Of a stretch of DNA of 64,000 bases, positions 38,355 through 51,223 are shown in pieces; within the stretch, counting starts at the first letter, position 1, and every line of letters begins with the position of its first letter. The notes below the pieces were generated by a model, which worked only from the letters and a program-made list of their open reading frames with translations, did no database searches and was not told where the DNA came from. The position numbers and the translations under genes were made by a program. Source of the DNA: Nissolia schottii (Eukaryota > Streptophyta > Magnoliopsida > Fabales > Fabaceae); NCBI GenBank assembly GCA_003254905.1, contig QANU01019497.1:1-64000 (forward strand), read 5' to 3'.

Positions 38355-41300
38355 TTATCTTATTGTGGTTTTGGCAATAAGAGAACATTATGGATAAAGA
38401 AGTGCTGCTAATCTTAAAATGTGGCAATAACATGGGGGTGTGTTATAACAGCATGGTCTTGAATAATCTTTGTTGTAATCTTCAGTAGGAAAAGAATCCT
38501 TGCAGTTTTCCAATGAGCCAATGTTTTCTTGTAACAATTAGAGATACAAAGCAATTTAAAGGGCAATAAATGTTTGGTGAATAATTGTTGGTAATATCAC
38601 CATACTATAATAATATCTCTATAATAGAGATCTATGATAAGAAACCTTGGTTTGTTTCTGCTCTCGGTTATCGTTGTTCGTAGGATCTAGAGGATCCTTA
38701 TCCTTGTTCGTCAGTATTGTCTGCGAGAATGGCAGGTTCTCATTTTGGGGATTAAACATGCTCCTGTTGAGTTGCATCACTTTCTAAACTACTATTTCTA
38801 AGTGTATCTGCATGCTTTTTCATGGAAATGATTATTTCAAAGTTTAATTTGGATTAATGTCAGATCCGTCAATTGTTTTTTTTTTTTTTTATATGTTCTC
38901 AATGGTGATCTTTCACCATTAATTGATAAAGTGAATTTCATATATGACATAAGTAACAAAAAAAATTAGTGATAAATGATTACACTTGACAATGTATGAT
39001 AATAAATTTTAATTGAGAGGATCCATTCTAAGAACAAACAGTGAAACCAAGTTATATATGCCTATATGAGATACCCTAAACCCTATATGAGATACCAAAT
39101 TCAACAAATTATAGGGCATGGATCTACATATATATAAATATGTCAAATTATTAATTATTATTTTGTAAACCTCCCCAAAAAAGATGTTATATGTCGTGTC
39201 AATTTATGTTACATTTAAGCCCCTTCCAAAAACGTGTGCACAATTTCTATTAACAATTTCATTTTTCTAATGGTCCATTCTCTTGCTTCATATGCCGTCT
39301 GCCGATGCTCTTTCCAATTGGGCTGTAGACGAAAAAAGTGATACTAATATTATTATTGTATTGGGTTTTTTGTTTGGATTATAAGGTTACATTTGATATT
39401 AGAGACATGATAGAAAGATAGAGACATAGAGACAGAAAAAATTATTATCCCTCTATGCGTTAATTTTATGTTTTCCATACAAAAGTTTTATGTTTCTTCT
39501 ATCTCAACTTTCAGAAAATACAAAAAATACATAAATTTTTCGTCTCTTTTGTCCACTTGTCTAATTCTTAGTACTATACTTAGCCTAAGTAAATTAGTAC
39601 TACATTACATTGGTTAAATATTGATTTAGAAGGGCCTTTGGCCCCTGATATTACCAAGAAAACTATATTTGCTGGTCACAGGAGAGGAGGTAAAATCTAT
39701 GAAACACCCACATATATTAGGTGAAACGTGTGTCAAACAAGTACCTATGCATGCGAGTCACAAAATGTTTGTGGTTCTTAGGGTGATAATGGTTTGTTTG
39801 TACAAGTCTGCACCAAGAGTCCAAGACGAGAACGGAATGTCACGTGAAACAAAAAAGAATAAATGGGGCATTAGAGTGAAAAGACCAAAAAAGACGTATA
39901 CCTAGAAAAAATGTCTACCCAACATTGCATTTTATACTCCATAATCTATCACAACTGAAAATTAGTACACATTATTCGAAATACTGTTAAAAACATTTAA
40001 GTATTCTGGCAATCTGTCTCCACCAGCTTTTATTTTTATTTATTTATTTTTATTCATGCGAATCACTCGTATCATCATGTACTGAATCTCGGATATCTTC
40101 GATGATACAAGTAAGTATGTTGTACATTCAGATGATACAGGTCTAAATTATATCAATTCAAAGTTTGAAAATGAATAATAATAGAGTTTAGCTAACTCAA
40201 GTGTTTTAAGAACACTTAGTTTGAGACTGAAAGTATAATATTTTGAGATTTTTAAGGCTCTTAATGTATAGAGACTTAAAAGTCTTACCTTTTTTAAAAT
40301 GAAAATTTAACATTTTTTTTTATTAACAAGTTTTTTTTTAACAAAACTCATAAAACAAACTCAATTGACATCTCTTTTAACATTAAATCAATGAGTTGTG
40401 CGTTGGATTCCTCAAAACAAGGAGAAAAAAAAATGAACACATAATTATTAATTTTTATCTCAAATATTAAAATAGAGTGTGTCAGTAAAGGAACACACAA
40501 CCAAATAGTTGGTGTGCTTTGAGAGGAGAATATTTTCCGAGACTCCAACTACGAGATTTTCTATTTCATTTTGATCGACAGTAGAATATTTTCTTAGACA
40601 AACAAGGTACAGACGTGCAGATAGAGCCCAGGTACGCTACTCATTTCAAGGCCCACACCTTTTTTATTTGTTTTATTCAGGAGACCCCAACTACGAAATT
40701 TAGCCCATTCAAAACCATTCTGTAAATGAGTAAATCATTACAAATTAGCAGAGCTTTCAAGACAAAAAAAATCGTAAACCAATATCTTTTGGCAAACAAA
40801 AAAAAAAAAAACTAATTATCAAAGGTCGTTTATTGACCAAAAACACAAAGCTCATTAAAAGAAAATGATACATTAGTATATAGTTTCTATTTAATTATAT
40901 ATTGTTAAAGATATTATACTTATGTTACCATTGAATTTAAATTTACATGTATAATAATAGTTAATAATATAACAAATTACATTAATATTTATTAAGATTA
41001 AACTAAAAAGAGGCTCGTTCTTGGAGATTAGTTTTTACAGTCGTTGAAAAAACCTTATATTATGTTTACAATTAAATGCATAAACTTATTAATATAAACA
41101 GGTTTTTCACCCGTGCTCGGGGTGTTTATCCGCTTTATTAAATTTTTAAAATTATATTTATAGAAAATTTTCATTACTTTATGTTTCATATAATTTTGAC
41201 AAAAAAAAAATTAATCAAACTATTAAAATAATCAACTTGTAAAAAATTTAAAACTTTAAAGGTTATCTAAGCTTAGGATGTACTTTTAAACAAATATTAT

Positions 41301-42890
41301 ATTAAAAAGAATACTAATTTATCTCATTATATTATATGACACGTTAGTACATCATATTAAATTATAAAATAATAATAATAAAATTTAATAAATTTAATTT
41401 TAAAAATTATTAAAAATAAACAAATTTAGTGAAAATGAATAAATAGTCCAAATAAATATCCAGTAGTAAACTAGCATAACTTTATTAAACACATTTACAC
41501 ATATATGATTGTACGTCTTCACCACAAATAAACATAAGATCACAACAGTTTCCATAGACTTGATGACACAAAAAAGGTAACCGCAAATCACGAACGAAGA
41601 CCACCGTCGTTGTTGTTATGTGATTTCGCTTTCTATACTTGCTCTATAATTGCCCATTAACCTTGATGCATGTGAAACACAAGAATAAGGGGGCCCTACA
41701 ATCTACGGCTGCTGTCTTATTCATATATTGTAAAAAGAGCAAAAGACAGAATTACATACAGAACCGCCCCATGATTATCATTAATTTATGTGGCTAGCCA
41801 CATGTTAGTTTTGGACAACCAATATACACGTGATATTGATATATGTGACATGATATCTATTTACTCAAATGCAGGATAAAAGCCTATATTTCTTAATAAT
41901 ACAGCTAATCAAATTCACTAACTTAATCTATATTAATTAAGTAATTAATTAATCAACCTACCTAATTAATTCAAGAGTCAATTTCCCTCTTATTTTCTTT
42001 AGGTTCATGCTATATTGTCAATGCGAAACCAGAGATAAACATATATACAACCTAAGAAAACAGATATATATACCATGTTCATAGGCCGGTGCTTCACTGG
42101 CATAGGAAGCGCCTAACCATGCAAGTTATAAAAGGAACTGTTAATTCACTTTATCGACAGTTAAGGGATCAAAAGTCAAATAAAAGTTAGATATCTGGAA
42201 ATTTTCTTTTACCTAGCAGATTGGCACATGTCACGGGCAAGGACAAGCAACTATTTTTTTCTTTTCTTCTTTTGTCTATCATTACCACATCTGAATTTTA
42301 TTATAAATAATTTAACTAATCTAACATGACTCCACTAAATGTCCGGTAGGGATAGTGATCTCTTAAGCTGCATTTAATATAAGGAATATGATAAAGGGAT
42401 AAAGAAACATAAACAAATTTTTTTTTTTTGTATTTTTTTATATCTCATTAAAGTTAAAATAAAAAAAAATGTGCATTAAAAATACAAAATTAGAACTTAA
42501 AGAAATATAAATTTGTGTCTCTATTTATTTGTCTTGTCTCGTATACTCAACACATACATGCCAATTCTAAACTAGAGAAGCACAAGCTGTGTTGTTGCCC
42601 ATGTTAACCTCATTGCGTTTTACTGTATGGCATAATAAATAAGATGTTCAGGTTTGTATTTATGGATCCATTGATTAATTGTTTAAAGTTGTGGACCACA
42701 GCTCCACTTTCCTCCTGAAAAAAAGTGGCTGGCATGGGACAATATGACTAGGTCCAATCCATAAAGTGAAAGGCCTATTTGGCTTTGGATACTACTATAC
42801 TCTTCAAACTCCAGCTCCTTCTTTCACGTGCTCTGCCTACATAACACAACCCATATGCCATTAATAGTACCTCAATCCACATCTTTATCC
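38355..42890. other. Intergenic region
   Basis: The TPI 3' untranslated region occupies roughly the first 250 bases. Segments around 39390-39560 (AGAGACATGATAGAAAGATAGA...) and 42370-42550 look like degraded MITE-type elements. No gene with family resemblance is found, and open frames here are short and without motifs. The stretch 40.8-41.5 kb is extremely AT-rich. Confidence 0.4.
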
Positions 42891-42898
42891 ATATTAAA

Positions 42899-42905
42899 TA
42901 TAAAA
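42899..42905 (+). promoter_or_regulatory. Candidate TATA box upstream of small ORF
   Basis: TATAAAA lies 67 bases before the start codon of the small open frame at 42972, followed by a C-rich leader (ACCACCCAACCCATTTCC) of the type seen at plant transcription starts. Confidence 0.35.
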
Positions 42906-42971
42906 CCACCCAACCCATTTCCTATCATAACTCATCACTGCCATTTCTTCCTTTTGATCCCCAGTAAGGCC

Positions 42972-43061
42972 ATGGCCCTCCCAATAGGAAAACATTATCA
43001 TCATTACAATAATTTTGTACTCTCTCTACTAGTGATTCTTCACTATTTGTTCGTTTGGTAA
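42972..43061 (+). CDS. Putative small secreted-type peptide or first exon (29 aa)
   Basis: The frame reads MALPIGKHYHHY followed by a hydrophobic stretch (FVLSLLVILHYLFVW) and a stop. The ATG has a good context (AAGGCCATGGCC) and a TATA box and C-rich leader sit upstream. The end (TTTG|GTAACA) could also be a splice donor, in which case this would be a signal-peptide exon whose partner I cannot find. I do not recognise a family. It may be a real small gene, the remains of a decayed gene, or chance. Confidence 0.25.
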   Translation: MALPIGKHYHHYNNFVLSLLVILHYLFVW

Positions 43062-44009
43062 CAGTATAAGGGAAAATAAATAATTGGTGCTTTGGGATTA
43101 TTGTAGTTTTGACTCAAATAATTGATGGCAACGAATTGGGACAAAGTTACAAGCAATGAGGCATGCAAAGAGATATGGATATGCTTCATTTGGTTACACT
43201 CCCTTATCTATCAACCTTTCCCCCTTCACATTTTAATTTTGGAGTAAGAGCCTCTGGGTCGGTACTTTTTTACTTGTACCAGCGGGAAAGTAATTCACAC
43301 TACTTGTGGACCCACTCTTAGCATATGCTCTTGCGATTCTCTCGTCCACCTCTTGTCGCATAGCATGATTAACACCCCTCCTTTCTCTAGAGCTTTCATT
43401 TCCATTATAAATTATGATGGTCCCTAATCCTTTAAAATGTAAAATTACAAATTAAAGAGTTTAATTATTATCCACTAATTTTTTTATCATTATTTAATCA
43501 AATTTTATATGCATGTCTTTTTAAATAATAAAAAATAACTATTTTTTCTTATGCAATAAATAAATGTTACACGGATATAGGTTTAATAAACTCTAATTAA
43601 AAAAGGAAAAAGAAAAGAAATAGAAACACTTCAATTTAAGTTTTAATTCCGAGAGTAAAGCAAGCAAGAACAGAAAAAAAAGAGCAAGAAAGTAATGAAA
43701 TGAAATGATACAACCATGAACCAACCAGACCCGAATAAATAGTACATCAAATGGTGGACCTGCCGAAAGCCAGAGACCAATGTACAAATGATGATTAATA
43801 ATTTAAGGGAAAGAGAAACATGATGATATCTTCATTAACCATTCAACCACAGAAGGAACAACCCTCGAAATTGGAATTTAAAAAAAAAAAAAAAAAGAAG
43901 AAGAAGAAGAAAGAAAGAAAAAAGAAAGAAAGAAAACACAAAGGAAGGGGAAAACCATACACAAAGTAGAAATTCTCAACAACAACACACTCTCATTCAT
44001 TCCCTCCAC
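43062..44009. other. Intergenic and 3' flank of aquaporin gene
   Basis: The region has A/G-rich runs around 43870-43940 (poly-A, AAG and AAAG repeats) and nothing coding that I can support. The bases just before 44010 should be the aquaporin 3' untranslated region. Confidence 0.4.
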
Positions 44010-45203
44010 TTAGTAGTCAGCGGTTGGGAGCTGCTCGTGGGTGTGGCTGATGAAGAGGACCTCGTAGATAAGCCCAGCGAGCCCACCACCGATGAGAGGC
44101 CCAACCCAGTAGATCCAGTGGTCGCCCCAGCTCCAGCTCACAACGGAGGGTCCGAATGACACTGCCGGGTTCATGGATGCTCCGGTGAAGGCCCCACCCA
44201 CCAAGATGTTGGCACCAACGATGAAACCGATCGCGATGGGTGCAATAGTTCCCAAACTACCCTTCTTGGGGTCCACAGCTGTTGCGTACACCGTGTACAC
44301 CAATCCGAAAGTCATCACAATTTCCATCACCAACGCTTCACCAACTCCAACTCCTGCGGACAGTCCAAATGCTGGCACGGTCTGCGATGCACCGTAACCA
44401 AACCCTCGTTTAAATTAATAACAAATATTATAATAACAGATTAATTTGTATACTCACGCAATCATACACTGTTATTCGGAACATCTATTTTATTTACGTG
44501 TATGCAGGTAATTAGATCATGATGTAAAATTATTTTATTTATATATTTGTGATGCATGGTAACAAAATTCTTGTTTAAAAATATTATTACAATAAAAAAA
44601 GTTTTTAGAATAATTATTAAAAAGTTTAAAATAAAAATATTTAATTAAAATAATAATTTTTTATAGCGTTAAAAAGGATTAAATCATTCTATTTTAAACT
44701 TGTTCATAAACATTCTTATGATACTTGTTATCAAAAACAAAATCCTTAAAATAATATAAAATAACAGAAAGCGGTTATAACATAAAACAGTTATGAAAGA
44801 GTTGAGAGTGTAACGGTCTTACGAGTCCGGTGACGAACTTGAGGAGGAGGGCGGCAACGATGGAGCCGAGGAGCTGGGCGATCCAGTAGACGATGCCGCG
44901 GAGGAAGGTGATGTTGCCGCCGATGAAGGCGCCGAAGGTGACGGCGGGGTTGACGTGTCCGCCGGAGATGTTGGCGCCGACGGCGACGGCGACGAAGAGG
45001 GCGAAGGCGTGGGCGATGGAGGCGGCGATAAGGCCGGCGGGGGTGGCGGCGCCGTTGTCGGTGAGCTTGTTGTAGGCGATGCTGGAGCCAGAGCCGGCGA
45101 AGACGAAGATGAGGGTGGAGATAAACTCAGCCAGTGCGGCCTTCAAGGTGTCTGGGTGAGTTGCCTCCTCGGGCCTTCCGATGGCGATGTTTCTGATCGG
45201 CAT
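44010..45203 (-). CDS. Tonoplast intrinsic protein, TIP1-type aquaporin
   Basis: Two exons: 44823-45203 (127 codons) and 44010-44381, with junction CTC|GTAAG and GCAG|ACC, giving 250 residues. It is a six-span channel for water and small neutral solutes in the vacuolar membrane. The N-terminus [14 protein letters not shown] is typical of the gamma-TIP/TIP1 group. Both NPA boxes are intact ([10 protein letters not shown], Asn85; [13 protein letters not shown], Asn198). The selectivity-filter positions read His (ASIAHAF), Ile (IGFIVGAN), Ala and Val, the TIP1 pattern. Exon 1 is strongly G+C-rich compared with its AT-rich surroundings. A TATA box lies about 120 bp upstream. The C-terminus [11 protein letters not shown] is normal for the group. 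Confidence 0.96.
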
Positions 45204-45319
45204 CTTCGAACGCTGGCACTGTGAGCTCGATTACACAAACAGTGATGGTGGAAGGAAGAAGAACAACACTCTTTGCTCTCTCGTTCGCTACTGCTCTTTG
45301 CTGCTGTGCTCACTTGCCA

Positions 45320-45326
45320 GTTTATA
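45320..45326 (-). promoter_or_regulatory. TATA box of the TIP1 gene
   Basis: The minus strand reads CCATATAAACTGG, about 117 bases before the start codon, with a C/T/A-rich leader between. Confidence 0.6.
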
Positions 45327-45699
45327 TGGAGAAGGATGGGACTAGGCTTCCACCGGCTGGTGCCGGTTCCCGGTTATTCTTTTCTTTCCAAAATTCGGAA
45401 ATCGATGTGTATAGTGTATAATTAGCAGTGGTATTTCCACGTTATAAAATTCATCTTCACATCACATGATTTGAGTGTAAACTCATCATGCATCTAAAAA
45501 TTAAAAACTGTCTAATTGTGGTGAATTATTAAATATGAGAGGAATCCTGGTTTTTAAAAAATACCATACATGAAAAGAAAGGATCCTATTTTCGTGACAG
45601 GCTGTGAGGCGCCTTCCATTTATGATCTATTTTATCTACAAGTTCTTTTACTTTTAAGATTTTTTAGATCATGGCAGGATTGTTTAAAATTTCATTTTT

Positions 45700-45704
<5 letters not shown>

Positions 45705-45740
<36 letters not shown>
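45705..45740. repeat. (TA)18 microsatellite
   Basis: Pure TA alternation of 36 bases, about 500 bp upstream of the aquaporin start codon. Confidence 0.95.
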
Positions 45741-45744
<4 letters not shown>

Positions 45745-48700
45745 TTGTGTAAAGAAAAATCTATATCATTTAACAAAATAGTGAATTGTATATAGACATT
45801 GTGTTAATAGTAAAATTAAAATCAGATTCTTTCTTTTTAGAACTTATATATGATCTTCTAAATATGGGTCTGTAGCGGAATTATTCAATATCAATTTTTT
45901 AAAATTTTTTTTTATAATGTATGAACATCACTTGAGATGGAGATGAACATAATAATAATAAGACTAACACAACACACCACATCTGTATTCGATTAAAATT
46001 TTTAATGTAGAAGTAACACAACCCTATTGATAAGACTTTCATAAGAAGTCCTCTGATAAAGAAAATTTGAGTAAAAAACATTTTCATTTTATTCAACTTT
46101 TATATTTATTATTTTGAAATTATTTAAAATTAATATCACTGTATTGTTTTTCAAAAGGAGATATCCGCCACCTCATCAATAGTTGCTATCATACAGCGAA
46201 GCAATACGGCGTTAACCGTCTCAGCGACTGACACGTGTCCGAGATGGATAAGAGCCACGTACACATCTTCTGGGGATGATAAGTGAAAGTTGTCTGACCC
46301 TTTTAGTTTCTTGAATGTTCCTAAGGCAATAACATATCCTAAACATTTAATTTTATCTCATAGAAGTGCACGATGATTATGAATTACAACCGCATAATGC
46401 ATCAAGTTCCTACTTAATTTTGATTATACTATATGATATATGATTCTAATGGTATTAGTCATAATCATAATATAATGAATGCGATAAGAAGATAAGCGCT
46501 GTGGCTGTTTTAGTGACCCACCGGAAAAGCAGGTATTATTAGTAGACCGCGACTGACACGTGGGGTGAACTGTTCTTGTTTAATAGTTATTTGATATATG
46601 AAAAAGTTTGTATAGTGTCTTGTTTTTGGTCTTTAAAGTTGTTATTATGAAATTTTTGCATAAAGTATACCTTTGTATGAAAGGGGATTAACTGTTAAGA
46701 GAAAATTGAATTTGATTTCCCACCACCATGATCATTCGTTTGGATTAGCTTAGCTGGTCCCCTCAATTATTGTAAATCTTGGTGGTTTGCGTTGCAAATT
46801 AACTGCTGTGCCGTGCCCCTGAAATCACAGTACTTTCTTGTTGATGGGCTAGCTAGTGTTTATTAGCGTAATTCCATTATCAAATTCATAATATTAGAAT
46901 TTTAGGTTCCTTAGAAATAAGATATAGATAAATTTTATAAGAACGAGACATCTCTCATTTATTAAATTAACTTTTAGGATTAAATTAAGCACACTTAATT
47001 TTTAATATAATATTAAAGTCAATCCTAAAATTATTAATGAACTCACTCTAAAGGTTAAACTTTAAAATTCAAATATAACATTTGATATTAAGTTTAACCA
47101 TTCAATTCTTGATACAGAATTAATGTGTTGTACTTTGTTAATTATTTTACCACGGGTTACTTTTTTAATTTAATTAGTACTCAACCTTTAAAGAAAAAGC
47201 ATTTGGTGCATTTTTTGGGGATATAGTATTTGAATTTTTTTTATTTAAAAAATTATAATATTTGTAATTAAATTTAAATTTAAGACTTTATATATATTAT
47301 TTAAATTTCTCATCACTAAATTAATTTTAGTGACTTGCATTTAGAGCATTATTCGGGTGCATTTAAGCTTTCAAGTTAATAAATATAAACGAATTTCGGA
47401 CTATGTATGTATTGCCAACTTAGCCAGGATCACTAGTTGTTAATGATTGCGTTATCATCTAATTAAAAACGTTATCATCGAAGTATTTTTTATACATTAT
47501 GGCAATGCATACTTTCTTTCCTTATTCATAATATTGAGTCCGGGTCCCAGGAGTGAAACTAATTTATTCAGCGTTTTCTTTTTTCCATTCAAATTAATTG
47601 ACAAATCTATAACCACAATTTCATTAGAACTCACGAATATTTATTGCTTAAGATATAGTAAATAATTTCGATTAAACAAAAACACGGGTTTAAATTTCAT
47701 AAAATAACTTTCTTAAGAGAAAATATAATACAATAAGTTCAGTGGAATAGTTAATATTGTAAACTTTCCAGGAATGTTTACTTATTGGAAGACTAATAGT
47801 TTTTTCTTTTTTGGTGAAGATTGGAAGACTAATAGTTAACCACTGATTATAATAACTAGAATTAGTTAATATTAGAAATAGTACTCCTACTACATATGAT
47901 TTTCACCTACTGCACATAATTAAATAAAACATATATGTGAAAAAATGGAAACTATGTAGTATGTAATTTGTGGGTGTGCATAGGACTCTCGACGACTTGT
48001 ATAAAAGTTATAAAGCGAGGAAACTAAAACAATGGAAACTATGATGTATACCGTTGGTGATTTTTTCGGTGAGAAAAATGGTTAGAAATGTCGCATATGA
48101 TCTCTTCTCCATAAAATATTTTAGTAAGTAATTGGCAGATCGAATATTGTTTCTGAATCTTAAAGATAGATCAAGATCAAGATCAAGATATATAATCTAT
48201 AATGTATACTTACAAGGATGACACAAAAATTTGCACAATGCTAGCTAAAATTAATGAAAAGAATATTTGTATAAAATGACTATAATTAACTTACCCTTAA
48301 ATTTTGTATCGTCATATTTCATTCGATGATCATCATTAGTGTTTTTATATAATATTTCTACTATATATGGACGGCACCGCTTTTGTCAAAAACTTAAACA
48401 TCTCCACCAAATCATGAGATCATTTTTTTTAGTGGTTGAAACTTGAAATTATAAACAATTAGATAGTGGAATCGAAATCCAGATATACAGGCTGATCAAA
48501 TAAACCAAAACTGTGCTAATGAAGTTTTATAAGTACATAATTTGCTTATGAATCTGTTAGACCTGTTCAAGCACTTCATTGTTAAAAGAAGCCTCGAGGG
48601 CGGGTGTTTTAAATTGATAGTGAAAAATTGGTCATGATAATTGACTACAACAGCCCCAATATTGATTATATTTTGTTAAAAATTAATGCAATTCTTTCTT

Positions 48701-49357
48701 CCTTTGAGACTTTTTTGCTTACATGATTTTCGTGACGCAACTCTCAAAGAAAGAAAAAAAGATGACACGATAATAATATTATATCAATATCTTTCGGTGG
48801 TACATCATACATGGTACATTGCAAAGCGAGAAATTTGTTTTGAACTAGCTGATAATTTATGATCCTTATCCAGAACTGGTAGAAATATAATATCTTATTT
48901 AAATGAGGAATTTGGTTAAGTTAGAGCTTTCATGGGATATATATATATACACACATACGAGGGACCAAACTGTGTTTGACATTACAAATGTTACAAACTT
49001 GCAGTTAAGGATATCCCGTTAGCATATGCGCCAGCTTTAATTTTCTGATTATTAGTTTCTTAGTGAGTCGTTGTCTATGAAATTATTTTTACATGGCCAA
49101 TACATCGTATTTAAACACCCTTATAATATAAATTGATCCTATCATTTTTATGGTGAGTTTTACCAAATATTTTTGAGTCCTATATAATAAAATTCACTCT
49201 TATTATATCTTGTGCTTAAATTTAATGCGTGTTACCACTTAAGAATTTATCCTTTCTCTGCGTGATCGAAGAAAATTGAGAACAAAATGGATCTTAGGCT
49301 CGAAACGTCATATATGTAGGGGGGGAAATTAACCATCCCTAATGAATAACGTTCTTT

Positions 49358-49421
<64 letters not shown>

Positions 49422-49442
49422 CATGTATATGTATATGTATAT
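49358..49442. repeat. Compound microsatellite (GT)n(AT)n(GTAT)n
   Basis: GT repeats pass into about 40 bases of AT and then into GTAT/GTATAT units. The repetitive peptide frames over it are artefacts. Confidence 0.93.
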
Positions 49443-51068
49443 GGATCTAGATAACGCAAAAAAGAGGAACAGTTTTTTTTGGTTAATTAATAATGTTATA
49501 GTGATAATTATTGGAGATAACTGTCATGCTAATCACAAATGTATGGATCTATTTAAATCTTCCCATAATAAATTTATATTTTTATGAATATAATTATCTC
49601 AAATAATTATTATCTCATTATTTCTCTATCTAATCGTGTTTTTACTGAAGGACCCTCCAGGTGAGATAAAACGACCATAAAGCTCTGAATTTTTGTCAGA
49701 GGCGCTTTCTATAGTTTATCATCAATGATTGATTAGGTGTACATATAATATGCACGGGAGAGGTGTGAGGCTGTCATTGATTTAGCGCATACAAAAAAAA
49801 AATAAAAATGGGATTAGTGTATAATTCACTTGAGTCAACAAACAAACACTACAAACAAATTAACATAAAAAAGAATTAGAGCGACAATGACTAATATTAA
49901 TATTCAAGAATCAGGCTCTCCCCGCAGCACATGAAAATCAAATTAAGAAGGGGGAAGTGTGGGGAGGAATTAGAAGGGAGAGAATGAAATAGGACCACAG
50001 AAGAACGTGATGGCCTGGCTGTGTGTTTTGGAGGGAGTGGTAGTGCAACATTGTCTTTGTCTTTGTCGGTGGTCACAATGAAACCGTCCAAAAAGCACAC
50101 CACAAAAAACCCACTCCCATCACTCACCAACTTTTTATTTTTTCTAATCTAAAAAACAAAATTTAATTACGCATATGCTCTGGCTGGTTTATTATTATTT
50201 GTTGCAACTAAACTATAATTACAAGTCACAAACATGATGTTAAATTGCATAGACTCTTTTATATTAACTCTTAGCGCTAAATAAGGGGAATGATATTTGT
50301 GCTACTAGCTCTCAGGGATGAGAGTAATATTATTCGAAGATAAAAATATTATATAATAGTGGACATAATTTGAGAGAAAAAGATACTAAAGAGTTGCTCA
50401 CATTATTTGTTATTTTTTCTTCTTCTTTGTATATGCCTGTTATTATGTTCAATTTATCTGTTCAAATAGTTTTTTTTCTTTCTTAACTACTCCCTTTTTA
50501 ATCCACAAAGTACACTTTTGAACAAAGGAAATCTTTGGTATTCGAACAAAGGAAATCTAATATTCTAAAAACGAATAACAATCAGGACAAAAAAAAAGAA
50601 AAAGAAAACGCATAACAAATTCTCTTACTCTATAATTAATTATGTTTATGTTATTTTTAGAATTTAATTGTTATGTACTCTAATTAAATCTTCATATATG
50701 TATAATTTTTAAAGTAATGAGAGAGAGACAACCATTTATATTAATGTGATAATATTTGATTGTTGATGATTTAAAAAAAAAAATACACTATTAATAAATA
50801 ACAATTAATCTCCTATTACATGCATTTTCTATACTCAGATAGCATTACTTGTCAAGAAAATAAGAGTACCCCGCAGAGGTGATGTAGCAAAATTAAAATG
50901 AATGAATGAGTCGCAACAAAGGAAATTCAATGCTCTAAAACTACTTAATTTTTTCTATTTTTTATAACTAAGGTTTGAATTATAAGATATATCATGTTCT
51001 CAGTGTACAATTTGCTATTTCTAAAACAATTACTCTCATGTTTATTTAATGATAGATAAACATGATTT

Positions 51069-51211
51069 TTTTTTTTTAGGTTGCCTGCCCGATATCCAAG
51101 ACTTAACCTTGACTAATCCCAGCAGGGATAACTGAGTACACAAGATCTCGAACTCGGGACCTTGCTTAAACGATATCAAGCCGCTTACCACTTGGACCAA
51201 CCCCCGTTAGT
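51069..51211 (-). mobile_element. tRNA-derived SINE with 12-bp target duplication
   Basis: On the minus strand the element starts near GGGGGTTGGTCCAAGTGG, with an RNA polymerase III A box (TGGTCCAAGTGG, 51188-51199) and B box (GAGTTCGAGATC, 51144-51155) at tRNA-like spacing, and ends in an A-tail (T run on the plus strand, 51069-51077). It is flanked by TAAACATGATTT at 51057-51068 and 51212-51223, a perfect 12-bp duplication. All SINE hallmarks are therefore present, and the intact tail and duplication suggest a fairly recent insertion. Confidence 0.93.
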
Positions 51212-51223
51212 TAAACATGATTT

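Larger units (their letters stand above)
45204..51056. other. Long intergenic region with AT microsatellites
   Basis: The aquaporin promoter occupies the left edge. Two G-box sites (CACGTG at 46232-46237 and 46557-46562) lie about 1.0 and 1.35 kb upstream of the aquaporin start. (TA)n tracts lie at 45705-45740 and, with GT and GTAT repeats, at 49358-49442. No gene is supported; a small C/T-rich minus-strand frame near 49900-50130 has no recognisable domain. Confidence 0.4.

Noticed and set aside
49247..49587. Tyr/Ile/Thr repeat peptides on both strands
   Set aside because: They are translations of the GT/AT/GTAT microsatellite.
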